Source: Pipra filicauda (lineage: Eukaryota > Chordata > Aves > Passeriformes > Pipridae). Taken from it: 64,000 nucleotides of DNA. Positions 22,701-37,339 of the stretch are shown one piece after another. Every line of letters begins with the position of its first letter. Positions within the stretch are counted from its first letter, which is position 1. The stretch is taken from the NCBI RefSeq assembly GCF_003945595.2, contig NW_024103862.1:248001-312000 (forward strand), in the 5' to 3' direction. The position numbers and the translations under genes are program-made. A model generated the notes under the pieces. The model saw nothing but the letters and a program-made list of their open reading frames with translations, did no database searches and had not been told where the DNA came from.

Positions 22701-24966
22701 GTACTGCCTCCAATGGGTACTGTCTCAGCACAAATTTCTAAGATGAGCCATTGACTACTCAATTTCATTTAACACCAGCGTCTCTGTTTCCAGCTGAAGG
22801 TCAATCACCTCTATTGAGTTTCCTAATGTATTTTTAATTGAGCATGTAAAAATATTGTCTACTGCCTTGATGACATAAAGCTTCATGGGCCTGGGCATCA
22901 GTATTTCATTTACAAAAGAGCTCAAGTGTGAGAAGTCAAGTTCGAGCCACAGCCCGCGGATAGATCTCCATTTGTCCTGACATGATAGATGTCCTGCTGC
23001 CTGGGATCAGAATGAGTTAACCTGGGGGATGAGAAGTAATATCCATTGTGAACCACGACTGGATGATAGTGCATCTCCTGCTGGTGGCATGTCACAGAGC
23101 CAATCTAGATTGGAGAACCTTCTATAGAGTAGGCACCAATGTCAGTTCTTCAGTACAGCTGCTGCTACGGGGACATGTCAAAATTTTTTGCTCTTTGCAA
23201 GACAGCAAAGTTGTGAAGGTTCAGAGAACAATTACTTTTAAATAAAATCTGTTGATGCCATTTCAGAGGAAATGTGTCATTTTCGATAGCATTTTTCCAG
23301 CTGTGTTGAAAAGTTACTGTTCATTGTTGGCTACTGCAAGTTAGCAAGTGACAAGTTTTAGATGATGAAATCAATGTGGCCCAGTTTCCAGTGGACAAAT
23401 GTTTCAAGTTCCCTCACCATCCTCATCAGAGTAGTGTCTGCTGCCTTCTCTGTGTGGATTGGTCCTGGACCTAAGATCCTCTGCCTGACAGAGACAGTGG
23501 TGCTGTGCTGGCTGTGACCAACACGTGTGCTGACCTGTGAGCCTGTGCAGACAAGAGAGAAGTGAGGACAGCTGAGATTATGCTGCAGCTTGCCTTTCTC
23601 CAATCATTATGCTTTGTAATGACTTAATACCTTTGGGCTCTTGCCTTTCTGTGAAATGCAGTCAACATTAGGTCTCAGGTTCAAAAGTTATAAGACAGAG
23701 AGATAGGTCAGAGACTGACTGGTAGAGAGAGAAAGAGGCAGGCAACATGACCACATTTATTTCCTTGAGAAATCAGATCTCTAAGTCATATGAAAAACTG
23801 TAGATTGTATGTTGGTGGGTGGGATTTTCAAAAGTTCTTAAGCCCCAGAGCGGTAAATTTATTTATGCACCTCATCTTAACTCGGATAAAAGGAGAATTA
23901 GGAACCTAAGTAACATTAAAAGTCTAATCTAAATGACTTTAATAGGATTTGCTGTATCACTGGAGTAGCCTTAATCCCACTTGCTGTATTTAAAATGGTG
24001 GACGATAGGAATTTTGGCACTGATTTTGAAGAGTCTATAATTTTGTAAAGCTTACATAAGAGCAATGGCAATGCCTGAAAACCCTGAAAAATATAAAAGT
24101 TACATTAGGTGCCTTAGTTCACACATTGGTAAAAATGTCAGTGGGAAAACAAAGCCTAGACTGGTGCCAAATAATCAACACTGAAAAAGTGTTCCTAAGA
24201 CTTTCACATTCACACAGACAAATAAATAAAATAAATATTGGGTAAGAGATGTCCCATTTTCTATAGCCAGTTAAAACATATAGTATGTCGGAGAAGACCA
24301 TTAAGGAAAATTTTGTAAAGGCACAGTCAAGGCAGGCCTTCATTTGGTTTGCATTACTTCTATATGCAAGGCGTGCAACAAAGAGCCATATGTCTTGGTA
24401 GATAAGGCATACTGATGCTGTCAGGACCTGTGAGCAAATTCTAGCTGGTAACTATTTGCCAGAAGTATTGCAGATAAAAGTGAGCAGAGTGACCAGAAGT
24501 ATAGATGTGATACCTGTGTCTGCTGGGCATTGTAAGAGTGGCGTGTGTCACTATCAAAACTAATTCCCCCTAGTCAAATGGAAAGCATATTTCATCAGTG
24601 GGACCAGCATCTCATTATCAGTATTTTTTTTCCCAGGGAAGTTGCTTTTAAAGAAAAGGACAAATTAGTTTTAAATTGCTATTTCTTTAAACTGAGAACA
24701 AAGACCTATTTATATGTTTTTCAAATCATCAGTTTAAGTTAGGGATGTGAATAAATCTGTCCAGAGGACAACCATCCATTTACTGCATTCCAGGATTACA
24801 AAATTCGCTTTTATTTTGTGTTATAAAAACAAAAACTTATGAGAGATTCTCAGTCAAAATATTTGGATTTGGATTTAAGATGTTAGATGGATATTTAGAT
24901 ACTGCACTTGCAGTGACTAGACCATCAATATTGGACCTTTCAAGAAAAAAATTCAATCAAAATTGG

Positions 24967-24983
24967 GCAGATCTCAGATCTGC
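24967..24983. repeat. 17-bp palindrome
   Basis: The arms 'gcagatct' and 'agatctgc' surround a single C. They are exact reverse complements. It could be chance in a window this size. Confidence 0.8.
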
Positions 24984-27032
24984 AAGCAGATTGGTAATTC
25001 TCTGGGAAAGCTTTGAGTTTAAATGAGGAATATCTTCTGCAAAGAAATGGTTCTGAGTAGTTTTACTGCAAAACCTAAATGAATAGCTTGATTTTCAAAA
25101 GGGCTCAAATTGGCACAAAGTACCAGAGGAGGATAAAGGACTTCTCAAAATTATGTCTGTTGAGAAGCTTATCTCTAGGAACTTATAAAGACATTGGGCA
25201 GAGTCTAAGCAGTACAAATAGTTTGACCCATTTAAATTCTAAGAACTAGGGCATTATTTGCCCATCTCCCTAAAAGGAAAACCAAAGCTAATAAATAACC
25301 ACATTGCATCAACGTTTCTTGCTACCTTCAGGGAAATCCTGTTTACTTAGACCCTTGCCTGCCAAGTGAAACAATATTTGAGTTCTTCAATAAGATATAA
25401 ACTTTAATCCAGGTTGGCAATCACTGGGTATTCACTAATTCAGATGAGTTAATAAATACATTAGGTATTTTTATACTTCATTTTCTTTACCATTTTCCTC
25501 AGTGTATTCAACTAGAAAAGAATGCTGTTTATATTGCCAATACTAATCATATTAACAGTCTCTATTGTGGCACCATTGAAGGAAGCATACAAGAGCCATT
25601 TCTATCTTTTGTCAATGTTTTACTTTCTTTTTGTGCACTCTCTCTTAGACACCGAAACAGTCCTTCAGTGTGATGTCCTTTTGGCTGTCATGGTAGGGAA
25701 ACTTGGTATAATATCTGTGAAATTAAATAAAAGGCATGTGTACAGAAGGACTGAGAAGGTACTTCCATGATGTGGTTAATCCAAATAGATGTCTGTTATT
25801 AAAAAAAAATTACGCAAGATGAATATTATGTATGCATTGATGGTATGACTGCTATGGTTGAAGTTACTCTGTTCTCTGAGGTTCTGTGCAGATGCAGAAC
25901 AAGTTGGTCACTGGCCTCAGGCAGCCTGCACCTACATATAAAAGAGACATAAAAAGACAGAGTTAGACAAAGGACAAGAAAACAGTGGAACCATTACTGG
26001 TCAAAATAATAAGGCTAAATTATTGCATGACTGCATCCTAGGTCTCGAGAAGCCTACAAATGACCTAGACAAGAGCTTCAAGGAGGGATTGAAAGAAGAC
26101 TCATTTTGTGGAACTTTCTGCCAACAGTGAGGGCAGACAGCAGCCTGCACCTAATTCTAACTCACAGCAAAAGAAAAGCTGATGCCATAGGTTAGATGGC
26201 AGCAGTAAAAAGTGTTTGATTTGAGGGTAAGCATCTTAGGTTTGATGTGACAGAGAAATGAGAGTATACAGAAGCACACAGAAAGCTAACAATTTCAGAT
26301 GTGCACAAAAAGCAATTTTTACAGCAGCCTTGTAGGCACGTGTGACAAGGGCAAGACTGAATTTGACAAGACCAGAAAAAGGTCTCAAGAAAAGAGACAA
26401 CCATAACATGAATGAGAACTTCAGTTTTGTGAGTAGACAAAGAGTATTCTATCTTGGTCACATTATATATAGTGAGCTATTTAAAAAGGAGGTGTGATCT
26501 AGGGACGAAGATACAGAGAAACCTGATAGATGTCCAGGGAAAGCAAAAATGACAGCAGGGAGATGACATCTGCTACAGCAGCAAGGAGAAGGCAGGGAAG
26601 GGTTAGGCTGTGAAGGTGAGACTGTTGGCTAACCATCCATCAGAGGAAGCCAGGAAGACATATTAGTATTTTAGTTGCCAGTGATAAATGTTTTGGAAGT
26701 GAGAAGTGGATATGACAATCCTAAAAGAATATGACCAATTGCATAGAATTAAATGGTCCTTAATACATTTGTGAAGGCAATACAACCACAAAACAGAGCA
26801 CATACTGTATTCTACCTCAGAATTCTTATTACTATCTCTGTCCTATCGTAACAGGGTAAGATATTTCATATTTGATTTCTAACAGAGTTATTTCCATCTC
26901 ATTTTAGCCTATTTTTAGACTAAATGGGTAAAAAGTTTTGCTTCCAAACAAAAGTAATATGGTCTTAATGCAGATCCCTGGTATGGTCTGTTACCAGCCT
27001 CCTTCTATTTGGAGAAACTGTCATTCACTCCA

Positions 27033-27064
27033 GTTTTTTGTTTGCTTGCTTGTTTGTTTGTTTT
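27033..27064. repeat. (GTTT)n / (GCTT)n simple repeat
   Basis: About 32 bp of tetranucleotide units, 'gtttgcttgcttgtttgttt', in the intergenic spacer. Confidence 0.85.
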
Positions 27065-30000
27065 CCTTACATGTTCAGTGCTTAATTCATAACAAGCACC
27101 ATGAGTAGTCCTCTTTAACGTCTTAATTCTATAAGAGAGCCTGCTGAAAAACTACAGAAACCATACTTTTAGGACATCTTTACCTGCCGTTTCTCTAGCT
27201 TTTAACAAGCAAAGCAAAGCACTTACTTCTCTTTCCCTTTGCAAAGACTGTGTGGCCTGGATATCAATCAAGGCATATTTCTGTAGCTTTGTCCTCAGTC
27301 TGACTTTTCTGTAAACTTTCAATTTTCTGTCTTTCAGATCACCTCAGAAAATGTTTCTAAAACACTGACACCACTCAGTTATGTGGACTTACACTAAGAA
27401 TTAATTAGGCCTGGTTTAAAACTAATAGCAATTTCAGAACATGGCAGGAGAAAAAAATTCCTTACTTAACCTAAGCTTTTCTGGTTACCTTGCATCACAA
27501 AATTTACAGACTAACTGAAGAAATCAAAAATCATTTGTCCTATCTTAGCATTAAATACTAAAAAAGCCATATAGTCTTATTTTAATCCTGAAACTCAATA
27601 AATTGTTTTTAGTTCTTTTTACATGAAATGATGATTAAATCCCTTGTTTAAACAAGTGAAAATTTATACAACCTTATGCCAGTGAAAAAGAAATTAACTC
27701 TTTCCCATTCCTAGCTAAGGTCCCACCAAAGCGATCTATTTTCAGCTCTTGAAACTGAATTCTCTCTTTTCAAATAACATTAAAGATCATAATAAGTGCA
27801 ATGTTAAAGCATAGAGATCAGAGCATCTTCCTTCTGCATCTGGATTTCAAGACACTCTATCCTGACCCTGGCACAGGTAGTAGCTCCCCCCCTACTTTGA
27901 GGGCTCACAGAGCCAAGGGCTTCTTTCTTGGCTCTCTGCTCAGATGACCATCTACAGTTCTCGCCCTGCCTATGTGGCAGACTCACATGGTCATGAACAA
28001 AGATTTTATCAGCCTCTTCACATGAAAATGAAACAGAAGCAGTAAAAAAAGAACTAGGTTATTAACCTCCCTCCCACAAACTTAATAAATAAATAAGCTA
28101 AATAAAGAATAAAATTAACTACCTGATCTATCCAACTGTGACTTCTGGTTTAGAACAAAGACTTTGATTTTTGGTAACTTAGCATTTTGAAAAATGAAGA
28201 CACTCAGGTACAAAACTAAAACTGATGTTAAACTTGAGCAGCAACAACAAACTGAAGAAAGAAAGTAGTATAAATATAAAACTTTTGTATCCATTTCAGA
28301 CATACAGTAACAAATAAAAAGAGAAGAAGGAAGCCTTTGAACAATCAAGTTCATACTAATTGAGGGCTGCACTAATATTTTCTAATTTGCATATTTCAGA
28401 TTATGGATATCAGCATTATTCCAAGATGCACGGCAGATAATTAAGCCTATTTTTTCATGTCCTATAAATAATCTTTGCACAAAATGCTGAGTTTCTGACT
28501 AATTTCTTCTTTATAGCTTTCCAGTGATCCAGATCCTTTATTTTCTTTAAGATCAATACCCTTAGGCTGTTTCTCCATAGACAAAAAATACCTGGCATGA
28601 TATAGACATACTACAGGTGAAAGATTAGTTTCTCATATACATCATCCTAGTTTACATACCTTACTTTGCTTCCCAGCCTTGTGGTGAAAAGAGCCTTTGT
28701 GCTTTGGCCATGAGCAAAACAGACTTTTCACTACACCTAAATGACAGATTAAATGTGACTGCAGTGCACTTACCAGCTACTAGGTCTATATTATCCGGGT
28801 TCACATGTGAACACTTTAGCGGCTTTTATTGTAAACTCTCTAGATTTTCCTCCATTGGCAATTCACACATGCTTTTCCTTCATACCCTACCTCAACAGTA
28901 ATTTTAAACATTTTTTCTGTGAATAACAGAAACCTGGTTTACTCTAAATTTGGCTTGTGTCTCTTAAACTGTTTCAACTGTGGTTACTTTGATATTCCCA
29001 ATCTTCAGTAGCTGCTAGTTCAGCACTTCCAATTCCTGCCCAGCTCTCAGTATTACCTTGACTTTCCCACTGGGCTCCGCCACTTCAGTTCTTCAGCTCC
29101 CTTGCCCCAAAACTGAAGCCCTCCTAGACCTGCCCCAATAATCAGAGCCCTCTCATTGGTCTCACCTTTGCCAGCCTGCTTCTCAGGCAAGACTTAAATG
29201 GGTGGTGCATGTGTAAGCACTGCATGGGTACAGCCCAGGCAGCTGCCCTCAGCCACCTGCCTCAGCACCTGAGCACAGGCAAGTAAAAAGGATAGAAACA
29301 AGTTCATCGTGTTTCTTCCCTCTCCTTCTCCATCTATCCCCCACTTGCCATGAGTTGAAGGAGTTTGTTCTCCTGGAATCTGCAAAGAAAATTGCAAACA
29401 GAGAAATGCCTTCTGAAGGGTACTTCCCTTGAAAACATGAGTGAAGCCTGATTTCACCCGCAAGGCAGAAGCAGAGGCACCTGGAGGTGACCTGAGGACT
29501 AAGAGTGTCACAGCTTCTCTGAGCAGCTGGGGGGCTTAAGATCTCCCATCAGGGCACTGGGCAGCAGTTTGACAGGACTAACACCCTCTTTCATAGAGAA
29601 GCAATGTCAGGAACAAATAATTATGCCAGAAGCTTTCAGTGTCAGATTGAAAGGCAGAGGAATTATTGGGCAACTGACTGGTGTGCAGCTGACCAAGAAG
29701 TCTGTGACAGCTGTTTTTTTCAAAGCTCCAAATAAGTTGGTTTACATTAGGATGAGTGATTACACAGCAAATGGCTAAAGAATAACTCAGGAAAACAAGC
29801 CTTGGTCTCCACAAGGAATTTGGCACCGTGTCCATAATTCATACCCGCATAACTGGCCATAGGGGTCTTCCTGCCCCTTCCCATGGCCATATGCAGTAAC
29901 ATCACAACAGTCTTCCTTTATTCCTTACTGGAAGTTAAACCTTTTTTGGGACTGATGAATCGCTCAGGCAGTTCCAAGCTTTGTCTTTATCCAAATCACT

Positions 30001-32071
30001 TTGAGCCTGGAAATAAAGTTTTTCTTCAAATGCCAAAGATACTAGTGGAAAATTATCTATCCTGAGAGTACCAGAGGTGAAGAATAACTTAAATTTATAA
30101 TGGAGAGCAGTGCATCTCCATAATGGTGAACATCTTGCTTTACTTCTGAAACAGAAAACTTAATTCTGGAAAAGGAGTAACCCAAGCACTCGGATAGCAA
30201 TCTCATTCGTGTTGCCCAGAATATTCCTGTTAGAGTGTTGACTAATGAAATATAGGTTAATATTTCTCAGTCACAATGACCTCCAGTTACACCTGGATTT
30301 CTGAGATGGGCTTGGCAGCCATAAGCAAGTCACACCGGGGTAGCTTATTTCAAGCACCACCTAGTGGATCTATTTAAAAGTTACCAAAAATAAAGCAATT
30401 AGCAAAATATTTTTTCCTTTTGAAGGTAGGAATGGCAGCTGTCAGTCTCCCTGCAGTAAATCTTGCTATTTGATTGCTTTTTAGTAGCAAGTCACAACAG
30501 CTCTGAAAAACACTAAACTAAAAAAGGCGAAAAAATACTGTTGAGGATGCACAAAATTTGTCTTGAACTGAGCTTCAGCATAGGACGTTCTTTTCCCAAC
30601 TTGTTAGACCCAAAACATTAGGAGACATATGTCTTTAATGATCAGAATTCCCTAAGTAAAGAAAAATTAGCTTCTGCCTTTAAACGAAAACAAGACTGAG
30701 ACGTCATTTAACTAACCAAAGAAGACATTTCTAATTCTGTTCACTAGTAAGTAAAATGTAGTTATATAATTATGTAAGTACATAATTTAAAAAAATGTAG
30801 TATATTAATCTAAGAGACACTTGATAGGCCTCCTATCTCAGCAATTTCCTAAAATAAAAATAACGTAACGTGAATCAATACAGTAAATTTATTAATACCT
30901 CTATTATTTTTTGTTGATTTAAGTATGAGAGATGGTTACTTATTTTAAATTCTGTATTGGATCTGAGCATTGCATCATAATGTGTATAATCCATACATTA
31001 AATATTACCTATAAAGAGCATTTTCAGCAAGACTTCAGACTAACTGAGATTTGGTTGAAAACAATAAAATATTGAGATCTTTTAAATTATGGGTGGTCAG
31101 CCTAAAGTAAACTGAGTCTGCCCTGACTGAGCATTGGCACCAAACCTTGAGCACCTGAGAAGTCGTGCCTTGTCTAATTAGGGAGTTAGTCAGTGCAGAC
31201 CACAAAATTAAGATCAGGGAATAAAGATGGCCATGACTAGGCAACTAAAATGTAAAATAAAAAAAATACTGTGAAGTGTCAGCAGTAAGAGAAAGCACTG
31301 TCATGTCAGAATCAACAGTACCATTTACGAGATGCAGTTACTGATCAAAACAGTAAGAAAGATCAAAACAGCAGTAGGCAAACAGGAATTAGTAAAATAA
31401 CTGAAAGCAGAAACCACTGCTCAGAAAAAAATAATCCTGAGCTTTCTTCCCTGGAGACACTTTTGAGTGAACTAGAATTAACGATGTTGATCCAGCAGCT
31501 GATCAGACGTTTGATTTCATGGGTTAATGAAAAACCTTAAAAAAATGGACACCTTCTGTGTCTGCAGTGAAATACAGAATGTAGAAAGGATTGTATATCT
31601 CTCTTTGATGAGGCTGTTAAAATAAAAATGGATTCACAACAGCCAAGGGGTTATGGGTTCCATCATTTAATTAGTAATGTCAGCTGTATTTTATATTTAT
31701 TTATTCAATTAATCTATATTCAGAAAAAAAAAGGTCCTAGTCCTACCTTTTGTATATTGAAAGTATTTTTTAGCCATTTTACACCGAACTCAGAGTCTAG
31801 ATTTAACTTGCTATTTTACAGGAAGGCACAACTGAATACAAAATATCAAATATTCTGATTCATAGGTTTGTTTCTCCCACATACTATGGTCAAGAGAATA
31901 GTCAAATAGAAAAATTAACTACATTTTATCATCCTTTGGTGATTAATTCCTTTTATTATCACACTGATAAAAGGGTGGGTGGCTGGATTTTGTGCTAGCG
32001 AAGGTAAACTGTAATGATGGTTTAGCAATGCAGAACTAACACCTGCTGCCTTCTGCAGCTTCTCTGTTTCT

Positions 32072-32150
32072 GAGGGTCAAATTCAGCCTAGTGTCAATGG
32101 GCAAAATTCCACTGACACTGTACACCAATACTAGGGTTGAATTTATCCTC
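32072..32150. repeat. imperfect inverted repeat, possible MITE relic
   Basis: The left arm starts 'gagggtcaaattcagcctag' and the right arm, read in reverse complement, starts 'gaggataaattcaaccctag'. The arms match over roughly 25-30 bp with a few mismatches and an indel. The short palindromic form with a TCAAATTC-type end resembles small non-autonomous DNA transposons seen in reptile genomes; that family link is my inference. Confidence 0.5.
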
Positions 32151-32495
32151 TTGCATTGTTCAGGCAGAATGGATGCACATTTTATTCCTGATTTTTTGGT
32201 CAATGAGAGACCATGGCACTCAAAGTACACAGAGAAAACCAACAACCTTTCTGACCAGTCAAAATGGTGCTTGCAAGGACTCTGAAACCCTGGTTTATAT
32301 TTGGATCAGGATTTCTTAACAAGATTTCAGCACCTCAGACAGTAAACAGTTTTAAGGAGATACGTGCAGTATGCCATCCAAGAACAAATTTACCATAGTT
32401 CAATGTAAATAAGCTTAATTCCAAAATGCTGATTCTATTAAAATAGATCTTAAATAAACAAATATGACAACATAATCTACATTATTATGCATGAT

Positions 32496-32528
32496 GTGAT
32501 AATATAAGTGATAATATAAAGTGATAGG
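32496..32528. repeat. 12-13 bp short tandem repeat
   Basis: The units gtgataatataa and gtgataatataaa are followed by a partial third copy, gtgatagg. Confidence 0.75.
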
Positions 32529-35500
32529 TATAACATAAGCATATAATTTAGCAGAGCAACATGACAGACAGAAAGAAAGGATAATTATTGTAGATATTTC
32601 TAAAGCAAATGTCTTTTAGGAACACAACTCTTCACTTACTGCCTTATTACACCCTTACTTGGTGGGGGTGCAATATAAGAGTGCAATATTTTTGAGAAAA
32701 AAAGAAGTGTGCAGAAATAACCCAACATATAAAAGCATGGCCTGAAAAATACTGCTTCTGATAGGAAGACCACCACACTGATTTGAATTTCAGTAAATTC
32801 TATGGAGCACAACAGAGATTATATAGGTGTTGTAGACCTTAAACACTCAAATAATGAATTTTGACAACATTCTCTCCTTATATAAATGGTTTAAGAACAT
32901 TAACAGAGGACTCATCTTGCATATTCATACCTCTGTAGACAGCAAGATCTAGACAGAGGTACAGGGTTTGGGAGAGGGATTACTTTAATTCTCTCTGGAT
33001 CTGTCAGAGCAAGTGAGCTTGGAGAGAGTGCTGGAGATAACCTTCCAGTTCCTCTCCTTCTGGTTAGCAGCTAACATCTACATTATGCTATACAACTTTT
33101 GAATCTAACCACTAATGAACTACTTAGCAAAAAGCATCTAGGAAAAAATGTAAGCATCAGTGATAGAAAGATTTTAGAAAGTTTTGTAAGCTCATGAAAT
33201 TGATGAAAAATTTCCAAGTTCAGAAATCAGATTAATGGAATGGGATATTGTATGGATGCTGAGAGCAGAGCCAAACCCCTCATTCTACTGAAAAGTTGCA
33301 GGACTTCTTGAGCAAGAATGAAAAACACAGAATACTCGCAAAAAGACATGACTTTCTGCCATTTCTGACTAAAAAAGTAGTAAAAGTTTTTAGGTGAAAA
33401 AAGAGAAACAGGGCACTGCTGTGACATGAAGAGCCAGGCAGTAAAAATGCTTCATTGATCTAATGAAATAGATAAAAAGTGCAGGAGTCAAAATGCCGCA
33501 GTTACATGCAGAATGTGACTTCAGAAAGGTTTACAGGTATTTTCCACCACAGTGAACAGAAAATCATTAAAACAGTAGTAGAATCATGTATCTGTTCCAT
33601 AATCTATTTAATCCTTTGTTCCGAAATAAGTGCCTAAGCAAATCTGTGGAATAGGTGACCATCTCAGCAAATGCACACCAGGTCTTTTTGATACAGTAAA
33701 CTTTATTTTAATTAAAAAGATTTATTCTTACATCTAATGTCTGAGGTAGAAATCACGTGGTTTGTCTTTGAAACAATTACAGAATCCAGGTCATGACAAT
33801 TTCTCTTAAACATCAGGAAAATTATAAAGTTTAAATTAGAGATTAGCGTTCAGTGCATATTCTCAGGCAGGAAGGTTACCATGTCAGGCTCCTAAAATGC
33901 TTACTGTGTATATCTACCTACAGCTCATCCAAGCCAGATCTTGAGATAGGAATGAAACTGTCCTGGAGTAAAAATGTCATAGGTTAAATGGAACTAAAGA
34001 AGCTTTTCCTACTACAAGTCACCTAAAAATACTTGGATAAACTGTATGGTACCTGAGCAGTGTCTGTACAACAGCTCCATGCTTTTTCTGGTCTGGCATA
34101 TGAAATAATTTGAAATAGGTGGGAAAAGGCCATAGGCTGTTTGCTAATGGACTGGGAAAAGTACAATCTGAATAGCACTCTGATGCAGACCAGAAGTAAC
34201 CTAGCTATATAAACTATGTCCACTGGGAATCTTCTGTAGCACAGCGTTACTGTGCCCTCCAGACTGCAGTCAGGACGATGACAGGGCCAAGCCCCAAACG
34301 TGTAGTTACGATGAGCCACGTTGTACACCAAAAGGGAGATTTCTCTATGGGATTGGGAGCAAAGACAGCAAGAGACATTAGTTTTAAACAAAATTTGAAT
34401 GAAATTTAAATTAAAAAAATAGACTGAAGGACAGGAGGGTTTCACACAGAGACGGAAGAAATAAAGAGCATATACATATAATTTTTAAGACTGTCTTTCA
34501 TAAGAACTAATTAGAGAAGATCTACCATTAATTAATCATTGTTGTGGACCCAGCCTACTGTAATACGGCTACATGCTCCCTTAAGCCAAATAGACAGCAC
34601 ATACTGGTATCAAATATACTAATACCGTACATTAGCATCTCTTTGGAGAAGAGCTTGCCAGTGTGAAAAGCTTCTTACCTCATGCTGTCTTACCTTAGTC
34701 ATGCACGTGGATGATGGAGATCTTCGATATGATAATCTGACGGCAAAGGGTGGTGGAATCAATTTGTCATAGCTCGGATCACAAATAACATTCCTGAACG
34801 TAACTACTGGACAATGGAAAATTAGAGGGGATAAAAACTAGACCTAAAAGCATTTTGAAAAATGAACCGTATATATTTCCAAAGTCTCCAGAGCCACATA
34901 AGGCCAGAACTTGAACTATAATATTACAGAACTAATTGCCACAGAGCATTCCAGCAAGTCCTCAGAGGCTTGCATTATTCCCCATCAAAAAGGTTTATTT
35001 GAGCCTAAGCTTGCAATGCAGACTGGAATCCTGCTGAACTTGCATTTTCTTTAAGGATAATTTTCACTCTACCACATTTCTAATAGTATAGATAAGGAGG
35101 ACCGATGTAGAACCATTTCACAGCACAGACACCAACATTATCAAAAACTGGAAATATTTGCAGCACATTGGATTTTTGTCATACAAATCACAGCAACCAT
35201 TATAAACTGAATAAAAAAATTCCTAGGGCTTTTATTTCTTCCCCTATTACATTGCATATTTAACTAAATAGATGTTATTAAGTCACTAGGGGCCAGCACT
35301 ATCTCAAAGGCAGTACTTCTATGAAAAGAGCAACATTTAAAAGCCCAAATATTCAAAAAAACCTGTCAGCCTCATAAAATTAATGGCCTTGGGTCAAAAC
35401 CAATGAGATGTTAAACATGTAATAAATTTGAGCCCTCCTTTCCTGATGCTCGTTTTCAAAGCTTTTGGCTGCATTCTTTCCAGACTTCTTTGTCTAATCA

Positions 35501-36374
35501 GGAGGGCCAAAACCATTTGAAACACTGGCCATTTAATATCATTTTATGATTCCAAAAACAGAGGGTTAAAAAGTCACATTTCCTAGGTCACAGGAAAAAA
35601 TCTTGAGAACTGGTAAGGTGCTATGAAACAGATGGTTTAAAATCTGATGTTTCAGTGGCCCAGATTCTCTAATGGACTTCTGTGGTAGACTCTTGTTGAC
35701 TGTTACTGATGTCCAATTTAGGTCTCCAAGATCAAACCTGGAATTTTCACTGTTGTACTCAGCATGTAACTTTGTGGGATGTACCCATGGCTGGTAGTCC
35801 CCACGACCTAAGAAATGCTGAGATCTGAATTCTCTCATCAGTGGGACAGATTAGAACCCACATTTCTTGAGGCATTATCACCACACCAAAACGCATTACA
35901 AGGTTGAAGAGTTGAAGCTATTTCACTGTGGTTAAATGAAACAAGGATAGAAGATGCCAGAAAAACAAACAAAAAGTCCCCAACAAACCGAAGGCAGAAA
36001 TGAACACCTAGCTTATCGGTAAGGAGACTATCTAATGCAGGAACTTCTACTTAAGTGCTTGTGCTCTATTTGACTCACTTTTCTTCTGTCTACTCCAGGT
36101 CTACTTTTTGTATGTAAACTATAACACTTCACCAAGAAGTGAAAATCCCCTCATACCATAGCTGCCTATGAATTAGAAGAACTGGAAAAAAGGGACAGAT
36201 ATATGATTTGAAATACTGAATCTAAAGGTTCCACCTCCTTTGAAACTGTGGTGCTAGAGGTGGGAGTGCAGTCTTACTTGCGGATAGTGTTTTAAATGAG
36301 TTTTATCCAAAGTTACCTTTGCAGATCTACGAAAGGTTTAATACTTCATCCAGGTGTCATAAAAGATCAACTTT

Positions 36375-36690
36375 AACCTTGCCAGCTGCAGTTTAAATCC
36401 ATGACACTTTGTCTTGTTTGAAATGCATAAAAATATTCAATGACTTTCTTCATATCATATCCTAGCCTCATTCTTCTCAGTCTTGGCCCAACCAAAGCCA
36501 ATTCTTTCAATCTTTTCTTTTCGAATCTATTTTCCAGATCCAGACTTACATCATCCTTGTTGCTCTCCTCTGTACTCTAGGGTGTTTCTTGATGAGTGAT
36601 TGTCAAAATTACAGACTTCACTGCAGTGGAATAAATGAACACTCTACAAGCCTTACCTACACCAACTCTGGGTAACTTCCAGTATAATGT
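36375..36690 (-). mobile_element. degraded CR1/L3-type retrotransposon, minus strand
   Basis: Read on the plus strand, this follows the reverse complement of CR1/L3 reverse-transcriptase C-terminal coding. It shows 'agctgcagtttaaatccatg', then a 'ctttcaatcttttctttt' segment, then 'ttgttgctctcctctgtac'. These match the usual landmarks (tgcagtttaagcccat, tttcaatctttcctcat, tttgttgctctcctctggac) in the right order and spacing. It is far more diverged than the other copies, so it is an old insertion. Confidence 0.75.
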
Positions 36691-37339
36691 TCACTTTTTG
36701 ACAATTTTAAGAAATGATTTGCAATTATAAACTGACTTCATCCAGAAATGTTGCTTTCCCAAGATCCTTTTGTGCAATTGCTAAACAAAACCAAACCACT
36801 TTACTTTGTGAAGAAAAAACACACGCATCAAGTTTCAAAATGAACTTGGACTGAGAGTCTTGAGGGATGCACCTTCCCATTGTGCTGACAGCTATGTTTA
36901 CACAATTGTGTTGGATTTATGGCATTGTCTCCTCCAAACACTAAACACAGTATATGAACTACAATGCTGTCTTTTCAGACTGGAGTTTATAAATGCTTAA
37001 TTCTCCTCTGTGGCATTGTTGAAGCGGTCTTGGATTTTACTGATGGCTGCTACAGGAAGCCCCTATACTGATTAAGGCATATGTAATTCATTAATGATGG
37101 AACTGAAAGCAACTAAGTAAAAACCCCATGTTTAATGAAGCATTGTTTATTTTCCCACTAAACTTGTACCGAAGCACAGACTTCCAAGTGCTGGCCAGCG
37201 GTAGAGCAGAGTGGACGTGGGTGGCAGGATAAGGGTTATGAGCAGGTAATCCTGCCATCCATGAGCTCACCCGGCTGGAGAGTATAGCTACCCAGGGTTC
37301 TGGACTCCAGCCCAGGTTGGACTCTACTTATAGCCCCGC
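36691..37339. other. short spacer upstream of the promoter CR1
   Basis: Unique AT-rich DNA to about 37190, then more GC-rich sequence running into the CR1. No gene is recognised. The exact left end of the CR1 is uncertain. Confidence 0.5.

Larger units (their letters stand above)
17311..36370. other. intergenic spacer between TTPA and YTHDF3
   Basis: About 19 kb of AT-rich DNA between the two divergent genes. I see no splice-consistent coding exon, tRNA or rRNA gene. The features I can support are listed separately: a hairpin at 18344-18388, C/A-rich tract 19691-19720, palindrome 24967-24983, (GTTT)n at 27033-27064, MITE-like repeat 32072-32150 and a short tandem at 32496-32528. Open frames such as 19334-19810 (plus) and 34023-34445 (minus) have no recognisable domain and are taken as chance. 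Confidence 0.7.

Noticed and set aside
25880..26460. A purine-rich stretch that looked like an old repeat or 3' UTR
   Set aside because: I could not match it to any element I know, and no frame or tail supports it.
34023..34445. 140-codon open frame on the minus strand
   Set aside because: Cysteine- and leucine-rich with no family I recognise and no supporting signals. An old repeat remnant is possible but could not be shown.
35590..35840. Possible second MITE-like element ('cccagattct' and 'agatctgaattct' ends)
   Set aside because: The ends do not pair convincingly and no inverted arms could be aligned.
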